Below, piece after piece: positions 8,698-18,827 of a stretch of 64,000 nucleotides of DNA. The DNA lies in the NCBI RefSeq assembly GCF_000013985.1, contig NC_008048.1, forward strand, positions 2,294,001 to 2,358,000, given 5' to 3'. This DNA comes from Sphingopyxis alaskensis RB2256 (GTDB lineage Bacteria > Pseudomonadota > Alphaproteobacteria > Sphingomonadales > Sphingomonadaceae). The notes under the pieces were generated by a model that saw only the letters and a list, made by a program, of their open reading frames with translations, ran no database searches and was not told the origin of the DNA. Both the position numbers and the translations under genes were made by a program. Each line of letters begins with the position of its first letter. Positions within the stretch are counted from its first letter, which is position 1.

Positions 8698-9378
8698 ATG
8701 AATACGTGCATGGCGATAAAGGTTTATCTCAACGACTCCCCTCCCGCGGTCGGCAAGGGGCGCGCCTCGCGGCGCCAGTTGCGCCTGCCGCTTCATGGAT
8801 CGAAAGCGACCGGCGCCGAGATCGAGGGACTCGTCCACAATATCTCCGCGACCGGAATGCTCGTCGAAAGCGACGCGGAGTTCGATGTGGGCGAGATGAT
8901 CGAGGTCAACCTGCCGCACAGCGGGAAAACCGCAGCCAGGGTGATCTGGACGAGCGCGCGCCTCATAGGGTGTCAGTTCGACATGCCGATCTCGCCCGCG
9001 ACGTTGAGCGCGGCGCAACTGCGCAGCGTCGTCGTCGAATCGGACGTGCCGCCGCCCGGAGCGGGCGTCGTGAGCGCGTCCGAAACATTCGGCAGCCGCC
9101 TTCAGCGACTGCGCGTTGCGCGGGAATTGACCCAGGGCCAGCTCGCCGCCCAACTCGGTGTCAGCGAGCCGTCGATCTCGGCATGGGAACTCGACAAGGC
9201 GCGGCCCAAGGCCGGCCGGATGGAAGCATTGTCCGAAGCGCTGGGCGTCGAGATTTCCGAACTGCTCGGCATCGACGGCACTGAGCCGCTTGGCACGCTC
9301 ATCGCGCGCGCCAAGCAACAAATAGCGCGCGCCGCCGGCGTCGGCGTCGACCGGGTGCGGGTGACGATCGAAATATAG
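8698..9378 (+). CDS. PilZ domain-XRE helix-turn-helix fusion protein
   Basis: From ATG 8698 the product has 226 residues. Residues about 21-105 form a PilZ domain with both c-di-GMP contacts: RxxxR (R25-R29, RRQLR) and NxSxxG (NISATG, 48-53). Residues about 130-190 form an XRE/Cro helix-turn-helix with RELTQGQLAAQLGVSEPSIS and WELDKARP. A c-di-GMP-responsive transcription regulator is the natural inference. The frame is open upstream to a GTG at 8536, but that start lies inside the MITE end, so 8698 (or ATG 8710) is preferred; no strong ribosome site marks either. It is divergent from the GGDEF-EAL-PilZ gene. Its stop codon overlaps another copy of the repeat. Confidence 0.85.
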   Translation: MNTCMAIKVYLNDSPPAVGKGRASRRQLRLPLHGSKATGAEIEGLVHNISATGMLVESDAEFDVGEMIEVNLPHSGKTAARVIWTSARLIGCQFDMPISPATLSAAQLRSVVVESDVPPPGAGVVSASETFGSRLQRLRVARELTQGQLAAQLGVSEPSISAWELDKARPKAGRMEALSEALGVEISELLGIDGTEPLGTLIARAKQQIARAAGVGVDRVRVTIEI

Positions 9379-9398
9379 AGCGGCGTGCTGTATATCTG
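9377..9398. repeat. Solo copy of the 21-bp MITE end
   Basis: This segment, AGAGCGGCGTGCTGTATATC plus TG, is identical over 22 bases to the left end of the element at 8296-8317 and then diverges. It overlaps the stop codon (TAG, 9376-9378) of the PilZ-XRE gene. With the inverted copy at 8542-8562 it brackets that gene. Confidence 0.8.
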
Positions 9399-9437
9399 CC
9401 CCTCAGGCTGCGGCACCTCCGATGAAGTGGCGCCCGA

Positions 9438-10493
9438 TCAAGACAGGGTGCGCGAACGGCCGCTCTGACGCGGCAACAGAAGGCTCGCATCGCCATAGCT
9501 GTAGAAGCGATATTCGCGTGCAATCGCATGGGCATAGGCCGCCTGCATCGTTTCCAGCCCCATCAGGGCGCTGACCAGCATGAACAGCGTCGAGCGCGGC
9601 AGGTGGAAATTGGTCATCAGCCCGTCGATCGCCTTGAACCGATAACCGGGCGTGATGAAAATCGAGGTGTCGCCCGCGAAGGGTGTGATGGTGCCATCGT
9701 CGCGGGCGGCGCTTTCGAGCAGGCGCAGACTGGTCGTGCCCACTGCGATCACCCGGCCGCCGCTCGCGCGCACCGCGTTGAGCCGCGCCGCGGTGTCGGC
9801 CTCGATCCGTCCCCATTCGGCGTGCATGACGTGATCGTCGGTGTCGTCGGCCTTGACCGGCAGGAAGGTGCCCGCGCCGACATGAAGCGTCAGCGTTTCG
9901 GTCGCGATCCCCGCCGCCGCCAGCGCCGCGAGCAGTTCGGGGGTGAAGTGCAGCGCCGCGGTCGGCGCTGCGACCGCGCCGTCTTCGCGTGCGAACATCG
10001 TCTGATAATCGTCGCGGTCGGCCTCGTCGGCGCCGCGCTTGCCCGCGATATAGGGCGGCAGCGGCATCGTGCCCGCGCGTTCAAGCAGCAGCTCGACCGG
10101 CTCGTCGCCGGCGAAGGCCAGGACGAAGCTGCCGTCGGCGAGCCGTTCCTCGGCCAGCGCGGCGACTCCCGAGCCGAAATCGACCGTCTCGCCGACGCGC
10201 AGCCGCTTGGCGTTGCGCACAAACGCCTGCCAGCGGCGCAGGTCGATGCGCTTGTGCAGCGTCGCGCCAATCTTCGCCTCGCCGCGCAGCCCTTCGAGCT
10301 GCGCCGGAATCACGCGCGTGTCGTTGAACACCAGGCAGTCGCCGGGCCGCAGCCATTGCGGCAGGTCGCGCACACCGGCATCGACGATATTCCCGGCGTC
10401 GACCACCAGCATCCGCGCCGCGTCGCGCGGTCGCGCCGGGCGCAGCGCGATGCGCTCGCTGGGCAGATCGAAGTCGAAGGCGTCGACGCGCAT
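9438..10493 (-). CDS. queA: S-adenosylmethionine:tRNA ribosyltransferase-isomerase
   Basis: The 351-residue product transfers and isomerises the ribosyl group of S-adenosylmethionine onto preQ1 in tRNA, forming epoxyqueuosine. Visible blocks include the start [55 protein letters not shown] and [20 protein letters not shown]. Length is typical. It works in the same pathway as tgt at 4168. The cyclophilin gene lies immediately upstream (25 bases), suggesting a shared transcript with coaD and ispA further up. Confidence 0.96.
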   Translation of the reverse strand: MRVDAFDFDLPSERIALRPARPRDAARMLVVDAGNIVDAGVRDLPQWLRPGDCLVFNDTRVIPAQLEGLRGEAKIGATLHKRIDLRRWQAFVRNAKRLRVGETVDFGSGVAALAEERLADGSFVLAFAGDEPVELLLERAGTMPLPPYIAGKRGADEADRDDYQTMFAREDGAVAAPTAALHFTPELLAALAAAGIATETLTLHVGAGTFLPVKADDTDDHVMHAEWGRIEADTAARLNAVRASGGRVIAVGTTSLRLLESAARDDGTITPFAGDTSIFITPGYRFKAIDGLMTNFHLPRSTLFMLVSALMGLETMQAAYAHAIAREYRFYSYGDASLLLPRQSGRSRTLS

Positions 10494-10517
10494 ATTGGTT
10501 CGCGCGGCTTTCCGCGA

Positions 10518-11234
10518 TTATTGCGCGATAGGCGCGTTGAGTTCGTCGATCGTCACGTCAGCGGATGCTGCGGGCTGCGCTTCGGTGAGCATCGCGGCCG
10601 GCGGCATCGGCTTGTTGTCGGCCGCGACCGACACCTGGACCATGCGCGACATGACTTCGGGCGGCTCGCCCTTCTGGATCGCATCGACATATTGCATCCC
10701 CGACACGACGCGGCCGAAGACCGTGTAGCGGCGGTCTAGCGAGAAGCGCGGCTGGAACATGATGAAGAACTGGCTGTTCGCGCTGTCCTCGCTCTGGGCG
10801 CGCGCCATCGACACGGTGCCGCGCAGGTGCGGAACCGCGTTGAACTCGGCCTTGAGGTCGGGAAGCTGCGATCCACCCTGCCCCGTCGCGGTCGGATCGC
10901 CCGTCTGCGCCATGAAACCGTCGATCACGCGATGGAACTTGACGCCATCGTAAAAACCCGCGCGCGCGAGCTGCTTCACCCGCTCGACATGGTTCGGCGC
11001 GACATGGGGATAAAGCTGGATCACCACACGGCCGCCGGTCGAAAGATCGAGGTTGAGCATATATTCGGGGTTGTTCAGATATTGGTCGGGAGTCATCGCC
11101 GGAACCGCGGGCGTCTCCGCCGCGGCGGCCGCGTCGCCCGTCGCGACGGCCGACGACGCGTCCTGCGCGACGGCCGCAGTCGCCAGACCGAACGTCATCG
11201 CCGTGAAAACCATGGGGCGGAAAAAAAATGTCAT
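10518..11234 (-). CDS. Exported cyclophilin-type peptidyl-prolyl cis-trans isomerase
   Basis: Using ATG 11234, the 238-residue protein begins MTFFFRPMVFTAMTFGLATA and then AVAQD, a good Sec signal peptide cleaved after AVA-Q or nearby. The cyclophilin core follows from about residue 50, with VKFHRVIDGFMAQTGDP, NSQFFIMFQP and RRYTVFGRVVSGM. It would catalyse proline isomerisation during protein folding in the periplasm. A longer reading frame adds 25 residues without a signal-like N-terminus, so the inner ATG is preferred. The C-terminal extension after about residue 205 is Ala/Pro-rich. It precedes queA and follows coaD on the same strand. Confidence 0.92.
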   Translation of the reverse strand: MTFFFRPMVFTAMTFGLATAAVAQDASSAVATGDAAAAAETPAVPAMTPDQYLNNPEYMLNLDLSTGGRVVIQLYPHVAPNHVERVKQLARAGFYDGVKFHRVIDGFMAQTGDPTATGQGGSQLPDLKAEFNAVPHLRGTVSMARAQSEDSANSQFFIMFQPRFSLDRRYTVFGRVVSGMQYVDAIQKGEPPEVMSRMVQVSVAADNKPMPPAAMLTEAQPAASADVTIDELNAPIAQ

Positions 11235-11318
11235 GCTGGATCGGCCTCTTGGATAATCGGAATTGCGCCCCGTCGGGCGTCCCCTAGCGGGAAAAATATG
11301 AACGCTCAATGATTGGCC

Positions 11319-11825
11319 TCAACGCTCGCCCTGGCGCAATCCCCGTTCGGCAATGCGCGCGATGACCGCCTTGCAGACGGCCGGTGTCACGAATTTGTGG
11401 ATCTCGCCGCCGAAGATCGCGATTTCCTTGACCAATCGCGACGCGATCGGCTGCAAGCCGACATCGGCCATCAGAAAGACGGTTTCGATGCGGTCGTTGA
11501 GTTGCTGGTTCATGCCGGCCATCTGATATTCATATTCGAAATCGGCGACCGCGCGCAGCCCGCGGACGATGACCGTCGCGCCTTCGCGCTGGGCAAAATC
11601 CATCAGCAGCGAATTGAACCCAACGACCTGAATGTCGCCTTCGATCGCGGCGACCTCGCGCTTCACCATCGCGATGCGTTCGTCGTCGTCGAACAGCGGC
11701 GACTTGGTGATATTGGTTGTCACCCCGATCACCAGCCGGTCGACGAGCTTCGCGCCGCGCCGGATGATGTCCATATGGCCAAGCGTGATCGGATCGAACG
11801 TCCCCGGATAAACCCCCACCCGCAT
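11319..11825 (-). CDS. coaD: Pantetheine-phosphate adenylyltransferase
   Basis: The 168-residue product carries out the penultimate step of coenzyme A synthesis, joining AMP from ATP to 4'-phosphopantetheine. The nucleotidyltransferase signature is clear at the N-terminus (YPGTFDPITLGHMDIIRRG, containing the TxGH motif), followed by RGLRAVADFEYEYQMAGMN and FLMADVG. Length is normal for CoaD. Its ATG overlaps the stop of ispA upstream by one base (TAATG), so the two are probably translationally coupled. panB, an early step of the same pathway, is elsewhere in this window (24435). Confidence 0.97.
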   Translation of the reverse strand: MRVGVYPGTFDPITLGHMDIIRRGAKLVDRLVIGVTTNITKSPLFDDDERIAMVKREVAAIEGDIQVVGFNSLLMDFAQREGATVIVRGLRAVADFEYEYQMAGMNQQLNDRIETVFLMADVGLQPIASRLVKEIAIFGGEIHKFVTPAVCKAVIARIAERGLRQGER

Positions 11826-12745
11826 TACCGGTCCCTTTCCACGACATAGCGCGCGATCGCGCGGAGCAGCGCGGCTTCGTCGCCGAAGCCGCCGAGATGA
11901 GCGATCGCCTGTTCGACGAGCAGCGTCGCCTGGTCGCGCGCGCGATCCAGCCCCATCAGCGTCACGAAGGTCGCCTTGCCCGCCGCTTCATCCTTGTGCA
12001 GCGCCTTGCCCGCCAGCGCCTCGTCGCCCTCGACATCCATGATGTCGTCGGCGATCTGGAAGGCGAGGCCGATGTCGCGGGCATAGCCGCGCAGCGGTCG
12101 GCGGCCCTCGGCGGGGATGCGCGCGAGGATCGCCCCCGCCTCCACCGAAAAGGCGATCAGCGCGCCGGTCTTGAGCTGTTGCAGCCGCGTCACGGTCGGC
12201 AGGTCGAAATCGGACGTTTCGGCAGCAAGATCCATCATCTGCCCGCCCGCCATGCCTGCCGGGCCCGCAGCGCGCGCCAGTTCACAGCACAGCTCGGCGC
12301 GCACGAAGGGATCGGCGCTCGTCGCCGGATCGCACAGCCATTCAAAAGCGAGCGCATGGAGCGAATCGCCCGCGAGCACCGCGGTCGCCTCGCCGAAGGC
12401 CTTGTGGGTGGTCGGCTTGCCGCGGCGCATATCGTCGTCGTCCATGCACGGCAGATCGTCGTGGATCAGCGAATAGACGTGCATCGCCTCGACCGCAGCG
12501 CCGACGCGCAGGGTGAGCGCGCGATCGACGTGGAACAGGTCGCCGGCGGCGCGAACAAGCAAGGGGCGCAGCCTTTTCCCTCCCGCGATCGCGGCATAAC
12601 GCATCGCTTCGTAAAGCGGCCCGCGTGGGTCGGCGGGGACGGCGAGCAATTGGTCGAACAGCGCGTCGATCCCCTCGGCGACTTCGGCCTGGGTCGCGCG
12701 GAGCAACTCGGCGCCGCGCGCATTGTCGCCGCCCACCGACGCCAC
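11825..12745 (-). CDS. ispA: Polyprenyl synthetase (farnesyl/geranylgeranyl diphosphate synthase)
   Basis: The 306-residue enzyme has both aspartate-rich motifs of short-chain trans-prenyltransferases: IHDDLPCMDDDDMRRGKPT (first) and QIADDIMDVEGD (second). It condenses isopentenyl diphosphate onto allylic diphosphates to give farnesyl (or geranylgeranyl) diphosphate, the precursor of quinones, undecaprenyl carrier and carotenoids. xseB lies 6 bases upstream and coaD overlaps downstream. The xseB-ispA order matches the common bacterial xseB-ispA-dxs cluster, though dxs is not here. Chain length cannot be decided by eye. Confidence 0.93.
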   Translation of the reverse strand: MASVGGDNARGAELLRATQAEVAEGIDALFDQLLAVPADPRGPLYEAMRYAAIAGGKRLRPLLVRAAGDLFHVDRALTLRVGAAVEAMHVYSLIHDDLPCMDDDDMRRGKPTTHKAFGEATAVLAGDSLHALAFEWLCDPATSADPFVRAELCCELARAAGPAGMAGGQMMDLAAETSDFDLPTVTRLQQLKTGALIAFSVEAGAILARIPAEGRRPLRGYARDIGLAFQIADDIMDVEGDEALAGKALHKDEAAGKATFVTLMGLDRARDQATLLVEQAIAHLGGFGDEAALLRAIARYVVERDR

Positions 12746-12751
12746 GCCCGC

Positions 12752-13015
12752 TCAGCCCTCGCCGAAGGGCGTGGTTCCCGCCGGCCGACCATCGGCGGCC
12801 AGGCTGACCTGCTCGATCCGCGCCTGCGCCGCGGCGAGCCGCGCCTCGCAATGGCTGCGCAGCGCATGGCCGCGTTCATAGAGGCTGACCGATTCCTCGA
12901 GGCTGACGTCGCCGCTTTCGAGCCGCCGGACGATCGTTTCGAGCTCGCCCATCGCGGCCTCGAACGACAGGGCGGCGATATCGGGAAGGGCAGCGGTTGC
13001 GGGGGTGTCCGTCAT
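12752..13015 (-). CDS. xseB: Exodeoxyribonuclease VII small subunit
   Basis: From ATG 13015 the 87-residue protein contains the XseB core [20 protein letters not shown] followed by [22 protein letters not shown]. XseB pairs with XseA to degrade single-stranded DNA from both ends. A longer frame adds 51 non-conserved residues and is rejected. The gene is immediately upstream of ispA, as in many proteobacteria. xseA is not in the window. Confidence 0.94.
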   Translation of the reverse strand: MTDTPATAALPDIAALSFEAAMGELETIVRRLESGDVSLEESVSLYERGHALRSHCEARLAAAQARIEQVSLAADGRPAGTTPFGEG

Positions 13016-13703
13016 ACCGCTGCTTTGGCCTCTTCGCCCCCTCTCGGTCAAGGGCGGCGAGTCGTCGCCCCCGACGATCGCTGTCGATCCGGTCGTCCCT
13101 GCTCGTGTTGCAGCCGCGTCCGCTTTGGGGCGCGAAGCGGTCGGCGCGGCCCCGCGCAATCGGTCCAAAAGTCAGGAAAGGTCAGCCTTGTGCGGCCGCC
13201 GATTTGGCTGCGCTAGGCGCACAGTCGCGCGCGATTGACGCCCCTGTTTACTCGCCGGGCTGCGAGCGCTTTTGTCCACATTTGAAAGAGCCGGATGAAG
13301 GCTGGCACAGCCGGGCCATGTAGGACAGCGTTTTTTGGTGGCCGGTCTGGGCTGGGGAGCGGACGTAGCCCTCTCCCCTTCAGGGGAGAGAGCCACTATG
13401 TCCACTTCCGGTCGGTTTCAGACCTTCCCCGCTTTCCGTTCGGGTCGGGCGAAGTCGAAACACAAATCGACGCCGCGCCACGTCGGGGGCATCTCGACTT
13501 CGCTCAATGCGAACGGATCTATATGCTGGCAGGTTCGCAACCGGTCGGATGCCACCCTCCAGATAATTCGCGCAGAGGCCCCTCCGCGCAATCGCGATTC
13601 CGCTTTTTGCAATTGCCTCGGCGCACCGCGCGAGCCATGTTGCACCGCACAAGAAGAGAGGGGCTCGAAGGCAAGTTTTGTTCCACCAACAAGGACTTGC
13701 ACC
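13016..13703. other. Non-coding stretch between xseB and the exported small protein
   Basis: No credible gene is seen on either strand in these 688 bases. It holds a tight hairpin at 13371-13390 (CTCTCCCCT, 2-base loop, AGGGGAGAG), related to the arms at 5345, and the inverted repeat at 13435-13517. The final 100 bases should contain the promoter of the 13704 gene, but no consensus boxes were convincing. An AAGAAGAGAGGGG tract near 13647 is purine-rich. Confidence 0.6.
13435..13517. repeat. Dispersed inverted repeat, sphingomonad type
   Basis: The arms TCCGTTCGGGTCGGGCGAAG (from 13435) and CTTCGCTCAATGCGAACGGA (to 13517) are imperfect reverse complements, with GTCGAAA and TCTCGAC continuing the pairing inward. 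Repeats of the form TTCGCATTGAGCGAAGTCGAG are, to my knowledge, frequent between genes in sphingomonads. No gene content. Confidence 0.65.
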
Positions 13704-14000
13704 ATGAAAACCATCATCCTCCCGGCCCTCGGCCTGTTTGCGCTGACGCCCTCCGCCGCCATGGCGAAGGACGAAGTGGTGAAGCGCTTCGAGCACGATG
13801 GCGCCATCTACAGCTACACCGTCACCCAGGTCGGCGACACGCGCGTGCTCAAGGGGATTGAAGAGCGCACCGGCAAACCCTTCACGCTCCGCGTCGGCGA
13901 GCACCGCGTCCGCGGCACCGTCGGCTCGCAGCAGGTGAGCTTCCCGCTCCGCGAGGTCGAGCCGCTGAAAGCCGACAAGACCACGCTCGCTTCGCGCTGA
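13704..14000 (+). CDS. Small exported protein of unknown function
   Basis: The 98-residue product starts MKTIILPALGLFALTPSAAM and then AKDE, a Sec signal peptide with likely cleavage after AMA. The mature part (about 76 residues) is charged and predicted beta-rich (IYSYTVTQVGDTRVLKGIEE), with no cysteines. No family was recognised. It is a lone plus-strand gene ahead of purL, with 84 bases between. Strong codon periodicity, the signal peptide and a reasonable start support a real gene. Location is probably periplasmic. Confidence 0.78.
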   Translation: MKTIILPALGLFALTPSAAMAKDEVVKRFEHDGAIYSYTVTQVGDTRVLKGIEERTGKPFTLRVGEHRVRGTVGSQQVSFPLREVEPLKADKTTLASR

Positions 14001-14084
14001 TCGCGTCTCCGACGGCAGGCCCCTGTCGCCCAAAAGGCGATATGGGGTCTGTTCGTTTCGCCCGCGCGCCGCTAAAGGCGCGCC

Positions 14085-16328
14085 ATGACTCAGCCAGCGC
14101 CCGCCATCACCCCCGAAATCGTCGCCGAGCACGGCCTTGCTCCGCAAGAATATGAGCGCGTCCTCGCCGCGCTCGGGCGCGAGCCGAACCTGGTCGAACT
14201 GGGTATCTTCTCGGTCATGTGGTCGGAGCATTGCAGCTATAAAAGCTCGCGCATCCATCTGAAGAAGCTGCCGACCGAGGCGCCGTGGGTGATCTGCGGC
14301 CCCGGCGAGAATGCCGGGGTGATCGACATCGGCGAAGGACCGGACGGCAAGAAGCTCGCCGCGATCTTCAAGATGGAGAGTCACAACCACCCAAGCTACA
14401 TCGAACCCTATCAGGGGGCGGCCACGGGAGTCGGCGGGATCCTGCGCGACGTCTTCACCATGGGCGCGCGCCCGGTCGCGAACCTCAACGCGCTGCGCTT
14501 CGGGCGGCCCGACCATCCGAAGATGCGGCACCTGATCGCGGGGGTCGTCCACGGCATCGGCGGCTATGGCAATTGCGTCGGCGTGCCGACCGTCGGCGGC
14601 GAGGTCAATTTCCATGCCGCCTATGACGGCAATATCCTCGTCAACGCGATGACCGTCGGCGTCGCCGAACAGGACAGGATCTTCTATTCGGCCGCATCGG
14701 GCGTCGGCAATCCGATCGTCTATGTCGGCTCGAAAACCGGCCGCGACGGCATCCACGGCGCGACGATGGCGAGTGCCGATTTCGGCGAGGATGCGGAGGA
14801 AAAGCGCCCGACGGTGCAGGTCGGCGACCCCTTTACCGAAAAGCTGCTGATCGAGGCGTGCCTCGAACTGATGGCGTCGGACGCGATCGTCGCGATCCAG
14901 GACATGGGCGCCGCGGGCCTGACCAGTTCGTCGGTCGAAATGGCGTCGAAGGGCGGCGTCGGCATCCACCTCAGGATGGACGATGTGCCGCAGCGTGAAA
15001 CCGGCATGACGGCCTATGAAATGATGCTGTCGGAAAGCCAGGAACGCATGTTGATGGTGCTGAAGCCCGGCAAGGAAGAGTTTGCGAAGGCGATCTTCCA
15101 CAAATGGGAACTCGACTTCGCGGTCATCGGCACCGTCACCGACACCGGCCGCATGGTGCTCGAACATCATGGGCAAATCGTCTGCGACATTCCGCTCGCC
15201 CCGCTCGCCGACGATGCGCCCCTTTACGACCGTCCGCATGTGCCCACGCCGAAGCAGCCCGAACTGTCCGACGTCCCGGAGACCAAGGATGTCGCGGCCG
15301 ACCTCAAGGCCTTGATGGGCACCCCCGATATCGCCAGCCGCCGCTGGATCTGGGAGCAATATGACAGCCAGGTCGGCGCCGACACGGTGCAGACCGGCGG
15401 CGACGCCGCGCTGGTCCGCATCCACGGCACCAACCGCGCGCTCGCGATGAGCACCGACTGCACCCCGCGCTATTGCTACGCCGATCCGGTCGAGGGCGGC
15501 AAGCAGGCGGTCGCCGAAACGTGGCGCAACATCAGCGCGGTCGGCGCGACGCCGCTCGCGATCACCAACTGCCTCAATTTCGCCAACCCGCAGCGCCCCG
15601 AAATCATGGGCCAGATCGTCGGCTGCCTCGACGGCATGGCACAGGCGTGCCGCGCGCTCGACTATCCGATCGTGTCGGGCAACGTCAGCCTCTACAACGA
15701 GTCCAAGGCGACGGGTGGCGGCAGCGCGATCCTGCCGACCCCCGCGATCGGCGGCGTCGGCGTGATCGAGGATCTGGGCAAAGCGGTCGGCATCGGCTTC
15801 AAGCGCACCGGCGACATCGTCCTCGCGGTCGGCGAACGCATGGGCCACCTCGGCCAGTCGATCTGGCTGCGCGAAATCCACGGCCGCGAAGAAGGCCCGC
15901 CGCCGCCCGTCGACCTCAAGGCCGAGAAGCGCACCGGCGATTTCATCCGCCAAAGCATCAACGCCGGCTGGATCACCGCGTGCCACGACGTCTCCGACGG
16001 CGGCGTCGCCGTGGCGCTCGCCGAAATGGCCTTGAAGTCGAACATCGGCGTGCTGGTGAGCGAGGAACAGCCGTTCGGGGTGGCGGAGAGCTTCTTCGGC
16101 GAGGATCAGGGGCTGTATCTCGTCACCGTCTGCGACACCTGCCTTGCCGACTTCCTCGACGCCGCGAATCGCGCCGACGTGCCCGTCGATCCGCTCGGGC
16201 GCACGATCAAGGATCGCATCGTGTTCGAGCTGCCCGACAGCGATCATCAGGTGACGCTCGCCGAACTGCGCGAAGCGCATGAAGGCTTCTTCCCCAAGCT
16301 GATGGGCGCCGACGCGGCGCTGGCGTAA
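14085..16328 (+). CDS. purL: Phosphoribosylformylglycinamidine synthase, large subunit
   Basis: The 747-residue protein is the stand-alone PurL type that works with PurS and PurQ to convert FGAR to FGAM in purine synthesis. Conserved blocks include [75 protein letters not shown] and [10 protein letters not shown]. It is smaller than the 1300-residue gammaproteobacterial fusion enzyme, as expected outside that group. No purS or purQ is adjacent. A REP-like palindrome follows its stop. Confidence 0.98.
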   Translation: MTQPAPAITPEIVAEHGLAPQEYERVLAALGREPNLVELGIFSVMWSEHCSYKSSRIHLKKLPTEAPWVICGPGENAGVIDIGEGPDGKKLAAIFKMESHNHPSYIEPYQGAATGVGGILRDVFTMGARPVANLNALRFGRPDHPKMRHLIAGVVHGIGGYGNCVGVPTVGGEVNFHAAYDGNILVNAMTVGVAEQDRIFYSAASGVGNPIVYVGSKTGRDGIHGATMASADFGEDAEEKRPTVQVGDPFTEKLLIEACLELMASDAIVAIQDMGAAGLTSSSVEMASKGGVGIHLRMDDVPQRETGMTAYEMMLSESQERMLMVLKPGKEEFAKAIFHKWELDFAVIGTVTDTGRMVLEHHGQIVCDIPLAPLADDAPLYDRPHVPTPKQPELSDVPETKDVAADLKALMGTPDIASRRWIWEQYDSQVGADTVQTGGDAALVRIHGTNRALAMSTDCTPRYCYADPVEGGKQAVAETWRNISAVGATPLAITNCLNFANPQRPEIMGQIVGCLDGMAQACRALDYPIVSGNVSLYNESKATGGGSAILPTPAIGGVGVIEDLGKAVGIGFKRTGDIVLAVGERMGHLGQSIWLREIHGREEGPPPPVDLKAEKRTGDFIRQSINAGWITACHDVSDGGVAVALAEMALKSNIGVLVSEEQPFGVAESFFGEDQGLYLVTVCDTCLADFLDAANRADVPVDPLGRTIKDRIVFELPDSDHQVTLAELREAHEGFFPKLMGADAALA

Positions 16329-16339
16329 CAACCCCACCT

Positions 16340-16417
16340 CGTCATTCCGGCGAAGGCCGGAATCTCGCCGGTGCGGCATAACGCGACGATGAGATCCCGG
16401 CCTCCGCCGGGATGACG
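16340..16417. repeat. REP-like palindromic repeat pair
   Basis: CGTCATTCCGGCGAAGGCCG at the left and CCTCCGCCGGGATGACG at the right are inverted, each also forming its own small hairpin. The same family recurs at 31814, 34190 and 37664. It lies between purL and the DUF72 gene. Confidence 0.8.
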
Positions 16418-16442
16418 ATATAAGGAGGGAGATGGCGGAATC

Positions 16443-17189
16443 ATGAGCATCCACATCGGTATCGGCGGCTGGACCTATGAACCGTGGCGCGGCACTTTCT
16501 ATCCGCCGAAGCATCCGCAAAAGCGCGAGCTCGAATATGCCGGCCAGCATCTGACCGGCATCGAAATCAACGGCACCTATTATGGCAGCCAGAAACCCGA
16601 AAGCTTTGCGAACTGGGCCGCGTCGGTCCCCGACGGCTTCAGGTTCAGCGTCAAGGCGTCACGTTTCTGCACCAACCGCAAGGTGCTGAAGGACGGCGCC
16701 GCCTCGATCGGGAAGTTTCTCGGTCAAGGGCTGACGCAGCTCGGCGACCGGCTCGGCCCGATCCACTGGCAGTTCATGGCGACCAAACAGTTCGACCGTG
16801 ACGATTTTGCGGGTTTCCTCGACCTGCTGCCCGACAGCCAGGATGGCCTTCCCCTGCGCCACGCGATCGAGGTGCGGCATGAAAGTTTCCGCGATCCGGC
16901 GTTCATCGACCTGCTGCGCGCGCGCAACATGGCGGTCGTCTACGCCGACAGCGACGAGTTTCCGTGCATCGACGAACAGACCGCCGATTTCACTTACGCG
17001 CGCCTCCAGCGCAGCCGCGAGGAGGTGGAAACCGGCTATGACGCGGCGGCTCTCGACCAATGGGCAAAGCGGGTGCGCGACTGGGCCGCGGGCGACCGCG
17101 ACGTCTTCCTCTTCTTCATCGCCGGAGCCAAGGTCCGCAACCCGGCGGCGGCGCAGGCGCTGATCGCGCGGCTGCGCGACAGCGGCTGA
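16443..17189 (+). CDS. DUF72 family TIM-barrel protein
   Basis: The 248-residue protein has the DUF72 hallmarks: the N-terminal IHIGIGGWTYEPWRGTFYPP, EINGTYYGSQKPESFANWA, FRFSVKASRFCTNRKVL, GPIHWQFMATKQFD and AIEVRHESF. These proteins (YecE type) fold as TIM barrels; the biochemical role is unknown. A ribosome site (AAGGAGGGAGA at about 16422) precedes ATG 16443. It is convergent with COQ4, with only four bases between the stops. Confidence 0.93.
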   Translation: MSIHIGIGGWTYEPWRGTFYPPKHPQKRELEYAGQHLTGIEINGTYYGSQKPESFANWAASVPDGFRFSVKASRFCTNRKVLKDGAASIGKFLGQGLTQLGDRLGPIHWQFMATKQFDRDDFAGFLDLLPDSQDGLPLRHAIEVRHESFRDPAFIDLLRARNMAVVYADSDEFPCIDEQTADFTYARLQRSREEVETGYDAAALDQWAKRVRDWAAGDRDVFLFFIAGAKVRNPAAAQALIARLRDSG

Positions 17190-17193
17190 CGGG

Positions 17194-18012
17194 TCAGGCC
17201 GCCTGCGCGAGCGGCACGGGCGCCGCCGCGGCTTCGGCCGCCTTTTTCCCCAAGAGGTCATAGGGGTCGATGCCGTCGGCGCGCATCATCGCGTGGACCT
17301 GTTTGTAAACGGTCGGTTCGGCGATCCCCAATCGCTGGCGCGCGGCGTCGAGCGGTTCGGCGAGCAGCGCCCCGATATCCTGATGCGCAATCTGCTGCGC
17401 GGTGCGGCCGATACGCTGGCCCTCGCGCACCGCGCCATAGATGGGATAGCGGCGGCCGAAGCCCTTGCGGATTTCGCGGGCCCCCGCCCAGGCGATGAAC
17501 AGCGTCCCCCAGCTCGGCGTCTGGCTGTAGGAAAAGGCGAGGACGCACTGTTCGCCGAGCGCGTCGCGGCCATAGCCGGTGAGGATGTGGAGCAGGTCGT
17601 GCGTATCGCGCAGCCGGTTGCCGTAAAGCTCCAGCATGTCGTCGTAGCGCGGCTGGCCACGGCGGAACTTGTCAAACTCGTCGACGAGGCCCTGCGCGGT
17701 CAGCCCCTCGCGTTCCATGAAGTCGACATAGGCGCGCCCGACGCTGCCCTCGGGCAACTGGCGCAGCCGGTCATGGTCGTCGAGCATCGCGGGCAGACAG
17801 GGTCGCTCGGCAAGCTGCTTCTGACCCTCGGGCGTCGCGAAGAAAGCCTGTGCCGCCTTGCCGAAGCGCTTGTCGCGCAGCGATTCGATGATGTGGAACA
17901 CCTGTTCGGTGTCCTCCTTGTCGGCGATGAGCCGACGGAAATGGCGCCACGCCTTGAGCGGCCGGAAACCGCCATCGACGCGGTCGGGGTGGGAGAGCGG
18001 GAAACTGGTCAT
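17194..18012 (-). CDS. COQ4-family ubiquinone biosynthesis protein
   Basis: From ATG 18012 the product has 272 residues. The COQ4 metal motif HDxxHx11E is complete: HDLLHILTGYGRDALGE. Eukaryotic COQ4 organises the coenzyme Q synthetic complex and has recently been tied to C1 decarboxylation and hydroxylation of the quinone ring; alphaproteobacterial homologues probably act likewise. Upstream residues in the longer frame are not conserved, so 18012 is preferred. It is convergent with DUF72 and divergent from the nitroreductase gene. Confidence 0.9.
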   Translation of the reverse strand: MTSFPLSHPDRVDGGFRPLKAWRHFRRLIADKEDTEQVFHIIESLRDKRFGKAAQAFFATPEGQKQLAERPCLPAMLDDHDRLRQLPEGSVGRAYVDFMEREGLTAQGLVDEFDKFRRGQPRYDDMLELYGNRLRDTHDLLHILTGYGRDALGEQCVLAFSYSQTPSWGTLFIAWAGAREIRKGFGRRYPIYGAVREGQRIGRTAQQIAHQDIGALLAEPLDAARQRLGIAEPTVYKQVHAMMRADGIDPYDLLGKKAAEAAAAPVPLAQAA

Positions 18013-18124
18013 GGCGAACCTCTGCGACGAATCCTTGCATCGTCCAGTTAGCATTACTGACATAAATGTCAATAGTTGGCAAACAACGCTGGCGCGATCA
18101 TCCGATCGCCGATAGACCGGCGCC

Positions 18125-18799
<675 letters not shown>

Positions 18800-18827
18800 C
18801 GCTGCGCGGCACTTGGAGGAAAAGGCG

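Noticed and set aside
13380..16550. Open frame of 1056 codons opposite purL
   Set aside because: Antisense of a conserved gene and of the repeats around it; the predicted product has no recognisable motif.
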